A program made the position numbers and the translations under genes. From an uncultured Akkermansia sp. (GTDB lineage Bacteria > Verrucomicrobiota > Verrucomicrobiia > Verrucomicrobiales > Akkermansiaceae): DNA of 64,000 bases. Below, piece by piece: positions 59,038-64,000 of this stretch (positions are counted from its first letter, which is position 1; each line of letters starts with the position of its first letter). The notes beneath the pieces are model-generated. The model was not told the origin of the DNA and made no database searches. It saw only the letters and a program-made list of their open reading frames with translations. Where the stretch lies: positions 44,886 through 108,885 of the forward strand of contig URLZ01000003.1 of NCBI GenBank assembly GCA_900548895.1. The letters are read 5' to 3'.

Positions 59038-60693
59038 TCAGAGGAGGCCGGCGCCTGCTCCCGAGGCGGCGGCTCCCGCCATGCCGGCGGAGGCGGCTCC
59101 GGAGCTCCCGGTGCTGCCGGCGGCGGAGGCGTCGCTGCTCGACGCGCTGCCGTTCAGGGCGCTCAGGGCGTTCTGTCGCTGTTTGCGCAGGCGCTTGACG
59201 CTGCTGAGCGAGCGCAGGATTTCCTCGGGGGCGCCGTTGAGGCGGGCGGCGAGGCGGAAGCTGCGCTCCAGGTCGATGTGGTCGCTGATGGTGGGGTCGA
59301 GATTGCTGAGCTGCTGCATGAGTTGCAGGGTGTTGCTGATGCCTTCGCTCTGAATGCGACGCATGATGGTAGCGATGCGCCCCTGATAGACGACGTGGGG
59401 CTCGGCGATGCTCAGCTCGCCCCGGCGATCGGCTTTCATCACGCTGGATGGGGGCTGCGGGAACTTGCCCTGCCGGAAGAGCAGCGCGAAGAGTCGCTCC
59501 ATGAAGGGCTGAAAGTCGGTGGCGAAGAGGGTGAAGGAGGGCGAGAAGAGCATGACGCGCTCGTTCTCTCTCGCGTAGACTTCCGTGGCGCTCATCTGCT
59601 GCTTGCGCTCGCTCCAGAGCTCGAGCATGGGGACGAAGAAGGCGCGGTTGATGGCGTCCTGTTTCTGCTTGAGGCGATCCATGCCGACGTCGTAGCGCCC
59701 CTGTGTGGCCCATTCGCGCGGGAAGCCGAGGCTGGCGCTCTCCGGGTTGATGAGGGTGCGCCCGCCGGCGCGCAGATCCACTTCGCCGACCTGATTGGCC
59801 AGCTCGAGGATACGCGGGAAGGCGGCGATTTCTCCCAGGGTGTCGAGGATGCGGTTGAGGAACTGCGCCTGCCGGATGTCGGGGTAGACGAGTCGCGCGG
59901 GGGCGAGCCCGTAGGGGCCGTCGCCCCATTTGAGGAAGCGGGTGACCATGTAGGGCAGTTCGCGGTAGCCGCCTTCTTCGACGACGCAGGAGTCGTCGAG
60001 GCTGTAATAGATGCTGCTCCAGGGCATGTTGCCGGCGTTGTCGCGGCGGCGATCCCGCTTTTCGCGCGGGCGCACGATGTGCAGAAAGCGCAGGCTGCCC
60101 TCGTGGGGCCTGCGACCGCTGTCCAGCAGGGCGCGGGCGCGCGGGCCGAGGGCTTTGCGGCCGAACTGGCCCGCGGCCTGATGCGGGGTGAGGCAGAATT
60201 CGCGCATGTAGGTGTCGATGCTGCCTTCGTCGTTTTCCGCACAGACGAACTGCCCGCAGGGGATGTGGCGGAAGAGCAGGCGCCCGCTGCGGCTCGTGCC
60301 GCTGAAGAGGGAGCCCGTGCCGAGGCCGACTCGGTCCAGAAAGCACTCGTGCAGCTCGGTGTAGAAGTTGCTGAGAGCGAGCTCGCGGTTGGCGATTTCC
60401 GAGCAGCTGGCGTACCAAGACTCGGCCTCGTCGCCGGCGTCGGCGTCCGGGCTGCTCCACTTGAACCACAGTTCGTTGCTCGGGGTCATGTACGACATGT
60501 GGCCGCTGGCGAGCTTCTGGCAGGCTTCGACGGCGGTGGTGTCGCTGAGGTCGCGGCTGCGGTCGGCGTCCGGCAGCTCGCCGCGATCGCTCGGGCGGCC
60601 GGGCAGCACGTAGCGGCGCAGCTCGTCCCACCAGCTTTCCCAAGGCGCGCGGATGGCCTTGAGGGCGTTGTAGTCGGCAAGGATGGTGTCCAT
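59038..60693 (-). CDS. Phage portal (head-to-tail connector) protein, podovirus type
   Basis: 551 residues, the typical size for T7-like connectors. Recognisable blocks: WWDELRRYVLPGR, ASGHMSYMTPSNELWF, FGTGSLF-type LGTGSLFSGT, PYMVTRFLKWGDGPYGLAPARLVYPDIRQAQFLNRI, and the C-terminal MSATEVYARENERVMLFSPSF. The dodecameric portal is the DNA entry and exit channel. No frameshift or stop. Its ATG is 5 nt after the preceding small gene. The C-terminal 40 residues are Ser/Ala/Gly-rich. Confidence 0.88.
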   Translation of the reverse strand: MDTILADYNALKAIRAPWESWWDELRRYVLPGRPSDRGELPDADRSRDLSDTTAVEACQKLASGHMSYMTPSNELWFKWSSPDADAGDEAESWYASCSEIANRELALSNFYTELHECFLDRVGLGTGSLFSGTSRSGRLLFRHIPCGQFVCAENDEGSIDTYMREFCLTPHQAAGQFGRKALGPRARALLDSGRRPHEGSLRFLHIVRPREKRDRRRDNAGNMPWSSIYYSLDDSCVVEEGGYRELPYMVTRFLKWGDGPYGLAPARLVYPDIRQAQFLNRILDTLGEIAAFPRILELANQVGEVDLRAGGRTLINPESASLGFPREWATQGRYDVGMDRLKQKQDAINRAFFVPMLELWSERKQQMSATEVYARENERVMLFSPSFTLFATDFQPFMERLFALLFRQGKFPQPPSSVMKADRRGELSIAEPHVVYQGRIATIMRRIQSEGISNTLQLMQQLSNLDPTISDHIDLERSFRLAARLNGAPEEILRSLSSVKRLRKQRQNALSALNGSASSSDASAAGSTGSSGAASAGMAGAAASGAGAGLL

Positions 60694-60698
60694 AGTGC

Positions 60699-60929
60699 TC
60701 AGCCGAGGGTGCTGTTGCCGCCGGGGGTGTTGTTGCTGCCCGCCGTGTTGAGCGAGCTGCGCTTGTTGCCGCTGCGCGACAGGATGGTGGAGAGCAGCCC
60801 GCGCCGCGTCGAGTCCTTCTGCTGCTGGCCGGCGGCGACGTTCTCGTCTTGGCTGACGGTGACAACGGGAGGCTCGGTCTTGACGGTGGTCGGTGCCGAG
60901 GGCGTTTTGAACAGGTTGGAGAATCCCAT
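60699..60929 (-). CDS. Small phage-type protein of unknown function
   Basis: 76 residues, hydrophilic, rich in Ser, Thr, Asn and Gly (MGFSNLFKTPSAP at the start, SNNTPGGNSTLG at the end). Similar short Gly/Ser-rich proteins often precede the portal gene in podoviral cassettes. It is 14 nt after the previous gene and 5 nt before portal. Confidence 0.6.
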   Translation of the reverse strand: MGFSNLFKTPSAPTTVKTEPPVVTVSQDENVAAGQQQKDSTRRGLLSTILSRSGNKRSSLNTAGSNNTPGGNSTLG

Positions 60930-60943
60930 GGTGGTGTTTTGTG

Positions 60944-61351
60944 TTATGCGTTGGTTTCGGTGTCGGTTTCGATGTTGTTGCCGGGGCGGGGAGCGCCGCC
61001 GTGGCGCAAGGCGCGCCGCCAGCTGTGCCGGTGAGGGCGGCCGGAGCGGCTTCCCCGCTGAAAGCAGAGCAGGGGCAGGGGAGGCAGCGTGTGCCCAAGT
61101 TGCAGGGCGAGCTGCAGGTCGCCGACCAGCAGGTGCACGTACCAGGCGTCCGCCGCGGGCTCGTCCTGTGCCAGCTGCTCGGCCCAGCTCTCGGGCCGAT
61201 GGCTGCAGACCGGGCGCATCAGGGCGAACAAGCGCGGCGTGCTCATGACGATTCCCCGCGGGTTGCGGCAGAGCGCGGCCACGTCGGCGGCCATGCTGCG
61301 TCCGCTCCCCGCGTAATAGCGGGCGGCGAGCTCTCTTGCGTCCTTGCTCAT
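60944..61351 (-). CDS. Phage-cassette protein of unknown function
   Basis: 135 residues. The core (residues about 1-100: ELAARYYAGSGRSMAADVAALCRNPRGIVMSTPRLFALMRPV and DAWYVHLLVGDLQLALQLGHTLPPLPLLCFQRGSRS) looks like a compact folded domain with an HLLVGDL motif. No function is known to me. First gene of the minus-strand unit. A TGGAAA/TATGCT promoter ends 6 nt before the ATG at 61351. Confidence 0.6.
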   Translation of the reverse strand: MSKDARELAARYYAGSGRSMAADVAALCRNPRGIVMSTPRLFALMRPVCSHRPESWAEQLAQDEPAADAWYVHLLVGDLQLALQLGHTLPPLPLLCFQRGSRSGRPHRHSWRRALRHGGAPRPGNNIETDTETNA

Positions 61352-61357
61352 GCCTCC

Positions 61358-61386
61358 AGCATATCCCGTGTCGCCGCGCTTTTCCA
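61358..61386 (-). promoter_or_regulatory. Promoter of the phage-type unit (leaderless)
   Basis: Minus strand TGGAAA (61386-61381), 17-bp spacer, TATGCT (61363-61358), 6 nt to the ATG at 61351. Confidence 0.5.
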
Positions 61387-61511
61387 GCATGCGAGGGGGC
61401 TGCGCTTCACCTGCCCGCACTGGGGGCGGTGAGGCCCTGCCCCCTCGGGAAGTTGCTCGGACGCGATCTTTGTGACACTCTGATGATGCGCGCTCTGCGC
61501 GCCTTTGCCAT

Positions 61512-62219
61512 ATGAGTACAGTACAGAATAACACAATTGACGATACGGCCCCTCCGGCCGTTCCGCTCACCGCGCTCGGCATCTGCAACCTCGCTCTCTC
61601 CAAGCTCGGTGAATCTCCTCTGGAAGCCATCGACGCCAACGGCTCCCCTGCGTCGCGCATGTGCTACATGCACTACCACCCGGTGCGCCGCGAGGTGCTC
61701 ATGGCGCATCGCTGGTCCTTCGCCACACGCCTGGCGCAGTTGGACTGCTCGGACGAGGGCGTCGACGGATCCGGCGCGGCCTCACAGACGGATCTCGAAG
61801 CCTCGGGCGAGAGCAGCAGCGGTACCCCCGAGTCCGTCAACCCGCCGCCCGGGGCTCTGTTGCCCCACTCGCTGCCGCAGGACTGCCTGCGCGTGCTCGA
61901 GGTCAATCGGCACAACTGGGTGCTGCGCGGGCGCGCGATTTTCTGCCCCGGGCAGCGCGTTCGCCTCCTCTACATCGCTGACGTGGAGGATCCCGCGCTC
62001 TTCGATCCTCTCTTTGCCGAGGCGCTGGCGTCCAAGCTCGCCATCCGGCTCTGCATCCCGCTGACCAGCAGCACCACGGCGCGCAAGGCCCTCACCGAGG
62101 AGTATCGGAGCATGGTCCTTCCCGAGGCGGCGCACTTCAACGCCGTGCAGTCCTTCTCGAATGACACGCACCCGCTCTACCGCTTCTGGAGGGACAGTCA
62201 CCGCGGTGTTGAATGGTGA
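61512..62219 (+). CDS. Phage tail tubular protein A / gp11-like
   Basis: 235 residues. GICNLALSKLGESPLEAID, MHYHPVRREVLMAHRWSFATRLAQL and the late FAEALASKLAIRLCIPL are the hallmarks of the T7 gp11 / P22 gp4-type tail adaptor that binds beneath the portal. A Ser/Gly/Glu-rich stretch of about 35 residues interrupts the usual sequence. It is divergent from the portal unit, and the expected following tail gene (gp12-like) is absent. Confidence 0.78.
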   Translation: MSTVQNNTIDDTAPPAVPLTALGICNLALSKLGESPLEAIDANGSPASRMCYMHYHPVRREVLMAHRWSFATRLAQLDCSDEGVDGSGAASQTDLEASGESSSGTPESVNPPPGALLPHSLPQDCLRVLEVNRHNWVLRGRAIFCPGQRVRLLYIADVEDPALFDPLFAEALASKLAIRLCIPLTSSTTARKALTEEYRSMVLPEAAHFNAVQSFSNDTHPLYRFWRDSHRGVEW

Positions 62220-62302
62220 ATAACTCGGTGGATAAATGAAGTAATCCGTTCGAGTTCAGTCGATAAGCTATGTGAATAACTTTGTGGATAAATTGTCGAT
62301 AA
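62215..62302 (+). repeat. Array of six DnaA-box-like 9-mers
   Basis: Same-strand copies of the pattern NGT(G/C)(A/G)ATAA start at 62215, 62227, 62258, 62271, 62283 and 62294. The copy at 62283 (TGTGGATAA) is the exact complement of the DnaA box TTATCCACA, and 62271 (TGTGAATAA) fits TTATNCACA. Starts are 11-13 bp apart except one 31-bp gap. The region is much more AT-rich than its surroundings and ends at the ATG of the winged-helix gene. Confidence 0.75.
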
Positions 62303-62305
62303 ACA

Positions 62306-62602
62306 ATGAAAGCGATTGATTTTGCCTGCCGTCTGCTGATGCGCGTCGAGCAGGATTCGATGCCCTCGGGTTGCCGTCTCGTTCTGCTGATGGTGGCGGC
62401 GGGGGTGGACAACGCGCAGGATATCGCGGCGATGACGGGGCTTCGCCCGTCGAGTTGCACGAACCTGCTGCGCAAGCTGGCTCGCGAGCGCTACCTCAGG
62501 GGGGTGGGGAACGCTCAGGACGTTTACCTGCTGGCCCCGGCCGGCAAGGAGTACGTGCGCCACCTCCTGACCTTTTTCTCCAGCCCGCCTCCATGCGCCT
62601 GA
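62306..62602 (+). CDS. Small winged-helix protein
   Basis: 98 residues. A MarR/LexA-like winged helix: LVLLMVAAGVDNAQDIAAMTGLRPSSCTNLLRKLARERYLRGVGNAQDVYLLAPAGKEYVRHL. Probably a DNA-binding regulator of the phage-type cassette. Its start codon lies 3 nt after an array of DnaA-box-like repeats that may be its operator or a replication site. It overlaps the next gene by 10 nt. Confidence 0.65.
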   Translation: MKAIDFACRLLMRVEQDSMPSGCRLVLLMVAAGVDNAQDIAAMTGLRPSSCTNLLRKLARERYLRGVGNAQDVYLLAPAGKEYVRHLLTFFSSPPPCA

Positions 62603-62886
62603 AACGACACCTGACAATCGACGAGAAGCGCGACTGGCTCGCCGGCATCTTCCGCGATGAGAGCGGTGAGGTGAGCCACGCGGACAAGTTCAAGGCCATG
62701 GCGGAGGACACGCGCCTCGCCATGCTGGAGGAGGAGAGCCGCCGCGAGGAGGAGAGCCGCCGCCGCAAGGATCGCGCGGCTCAGCTCGATGCCTCGCTGC
62801 TCGATTTGCTGCCGCCTCCCCTGCCTCCGCAGGAGGACGCCGGCGGCGGGGGATCCGGCCTCACCGGGCCTCCCCGCTGCGGCTGA
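62593..62886 (+). CDS. Small charged coiled-coil protein
   Basis: 97 residues. LTIDEKRDWLAGIFRDESGEVSHADKFKAMAEDTRLAMLEEESRREEESRRRKDRAAQL is helical and highly charged; the C-terminus is Pro/Gly-rich. The first part recalls small terminase-associated or DNA-packaging accessory proteins, but I do not recognise a family. It overlaps the winged-helix gene by 10 nt and runs 26 nt into the convergent yraN gene. Confidence 0.5.
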   Translation: MRLKRHLTIDEKRDWLAGIFRDESGEVSHADKFKAMAEDTRLAMLEEESRREEESRRRKDRAAQLDASLLDLLPPPLPPQEDAGGGGSGLTGPPRCG

Positions 62887-63259
62887 CGGCTCCCTCGCGC
62901 AGCGTGAAGGCGGCTCGGTGCAGCTGGATTTGCGGCCGCTCGCCGCCTCGGAGGGTGACTTCGACGATGTCGAAGCGGATGGGCACGCGCTGCCCGAGCA
63001 GACGCAGCCAGTTGAGCGCCCCGCAGCGCAGCCTCCGGCGCTTGCGGGCGTCGACGTGCTGCCCCGGGGCGCCGTAGCGCTCCGTTGAGAGGCTCTTGAC
63101 TTCCGTGAAGACGAGCGTGTCGCCGTCCCGGCACACCAGATCGAGCTCGCCGATGCGCCCCCAGCGGAAGTTTTGACGCAGCACCTTCATGCCCTGTGAG
63201 CGCAGCCACGATGCCGCGACGAGCTCACCGTAGGCGCCGAGCTTGCGCCTGCCGGGCAC
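62861..63259 (-). CDS. yraN: YraN/UPF0102 family putative endonuclease
   Basis: 132 residues from the proposed GTG start, the usual size. KLGAYGELVAASWLRSQGMKVLRQNFRWGRIGELDLVCRDGDTLVFTEVKS holds the PD-(D/E)xK-type residues (E of GE, D of LDLV, E and K of EVK). The family is restriction-endonuclease-like, with uncertain role. GTG at 63259 is 4 nt after the rnhB stop; an ATG at 63334 would overlap rnhB by 71 nt and adds unconserved residues. The rnhB-yraN pairing is common in bacteria. Confidence 0.85.
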   Translation of the reverse strand: MPGRRKLGAYGELVAASWLRSQGMKVLRQNFRWGRIGELDLVCRDGDTLVFTEVKSLSTERYGAPGQHVDARKRRRLRCGALNWLRLLGQRVPIRFDIVEVTLRGGERPQIQLHRAAFTLREGAVSRSGEAR

Positions 63260-63263
63260 CGTC

Positions 63264-63920
63264 TCAGAGGTCCAGGGGCAGCGACATCTGTGCAACAGGT
63301 GCAAACGAGCGGCGATGATGCGGAGTAATTCCATATTCCCGCAGAGCTTTGAGGTGGGCGGCCGTGCCGTAGCCGGCGTGGCGGGCAAAGCCGTACATCG
63401 GGTATTCGTGATCCAGCTCCTGCATGAGGCGGTCGCGCGTGACTTTCGCCAGAATGCTGGCGGCTGCGATGCAGAGGCAGCGCGCGTCCCCCTTCACGAC
63501 GTTCTGCGAAGGCAGCGGAAAATCCGGCACAGGCAGCCCGTCGATGAGGCAGAAATCGGCCGGGGGATTCAGCCCCTCCGCCGCGCGGCGCATCGCGAGA
63601 TGCGTGGCGCGCAGGATGTTGAGCTTGTCAATCTCCTCCACCGAAGCCTGGGCGACACTCTTGATGATGCGATCATCGCCCATCAGAGCCTCGTAGAGAC
63701 GCTCGCGCTTCGCCGCGCTGAGCTTTTTGGAGTCATTGAGCCCCGGCAGCTCGATATCCGGCGGCAGCACGACGGCCGCCGCAACAACGGGCCCGGCCAG
63801 CGGGCCGCGCCCGGCTTCGTCGATGCCGCAGACGCGCGCATAGCCCGCGGCGTGGGCCTGCTCCTCCGCCTCGCGGTCGGGAACGGAGCTCGGTTGATGG
63901 GGGGGGCGTCGTGCTGTCAT
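63264..63920 (-). CDS. rnhB: Ribonuclease HII
   Basis: 218 residues. It removes ribonucleotides from DNA and RNA primers. [19 protein letters not shown] contains the first catalytic Asp-Glu pair, LNDSKKLS and [11 protein letters not shown] supply further conserved residues, and [15 protein letters not shown] with [34 protein letters not shown] closes the active site. Upstream sequence to the window end is purine-rich, with no gene seen. Confidence 0.96.
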   Translation of the reverse strand: MTARRPPHQPSSVPDREAEEQAHAAGYARVCGIDEAGRGPLAGPVVAAAVVLPPDIELPGLNDSKKLSAAKRERLYEALMGDDRIIKSVAQASVEEIDKLNILRATHLAMRRAAEGLNPPADFCLIDGLPVPDFPLPSQNVVKGDARCLCIAAASILAKVTRDRLMQELDHEYPMYGFARHAGYGTAAHLKALREYGITPHHRRSFAPVAQMSLPLDL

Positions 63921-64000
63921 CGGAGTCCTTGGGTTGGTGTTGGAGACATGGGGAAAGAGAGAGAGAAAAGGGGAAAGGGGCGCGGGGAAACGGAGACGAA

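Noticed and set aside
59278-61248. 656-codon open frame on the plus strand
   Set aside because: Antisense to the portal gene, with composition typical of a shadow frame.
63260-63388. Longer yraN starting at ATG 63388 or 63334
   Set aside because: It would overlap rnhB by 71 nt or more and read rnhB sequence in another frame. The family normally begins just before the GxxGE motif, as with GTG at 63259.

Overview
The window is a high-GC bacterial chromosome segment carrying about 67 protein genes and one small RNA gene. The gene set fits a Gram-negative, outer-membrane-bearing, sugar-degrading heterotroph. The combination of secreted GH16 and GH2 enzymes with discoidin domains, a GT9 lipopolysaccharide-type transferase, lipoproteins, a type IV prepilin peptidase and frequent ribosomal gene starts without a Shine-Dalgarno motif is most like Verrucomicrobiota or another PVC-group lineage. 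That placement is an inference from gene content only. I found no tRNA, rRNA, insertion sequence or CRISPR array.

Layout. 1-3.7 kb: the end of a secreted GH16 enzyme, rpsA (S1), and a MarR regulator. 3.9-13.6 kb: a membrane-anchored metallo-beta-lactamase-fold hydrolase, prepilin peptidase, uvrB, a ribbon-helix-helix gene overlapping mnmA, yggS with a GT9 glycosyltransferase, and an RRM RNA-binding protein. The SRP RNA gene lies at 13.85 kb. 14.3-30.5 kb: a 1475-residue GH2 enzyme, a tandem siroheme-decarboxylase-like protein, ispE with an unusual C-terminal extension, guaB, a full-length GH16 paralogue, a chagasin-like exported protein, leuA, pth and an acyltransferase-SGNH membrane protein. 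30.5-40.2 kb: the str-S10-spc ribosomal cluster (rpsL rpsG fusA rpsJ rplC rplD rplW rplB rpsS, then an exported coiled-coil protein, then rplV rpsC rplP rpmC rpsQ rplN). It stops after rplN. 40.5-50.9 kb: an FAD oxidoreductase with lower GC than its neighbours, hemL, mazG with a lipoprotein, a TetR regulator, an acyltransferase, a TIM-barrel protein and a LolA-like protein. 51-57 kb: a short AT-rich island with small DNA-binding proteins, the ruvC/DEAD-box pair, a second metallo-hydrolase, rpmB and a repeat-rich lipoprotein. 57.4-62.9 kb: an incomplete podovirus-type head/portal/tail cassette with an array of DnaA-box-like repeats. 62.9-64 kb: yraN and rnhB.

Two points stand out. First, at least eleven unrelated genes have a sigma70-type promoter (TTGCCA/TTGACA-like, 16-18 bp spacer, TATAAT-like) whose -10 box ends only 6-7 bases before the start codon. 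This predicts leaderless mRNAs and lets several starts be assigned with more confidence. Second, six same-strand 9-mers of DnaA-box type lie in 88 bases beside a phage winged-helix gene. Other unusual features are an exported coiled-coil protein inside the S10 operon, IspE fused to an acidic/coiled-coil tail with AT-hook-like motifs, an insertion in UvrB, and a 10-bp tandem repeat upstream of the ribbon-helix-helix gene.
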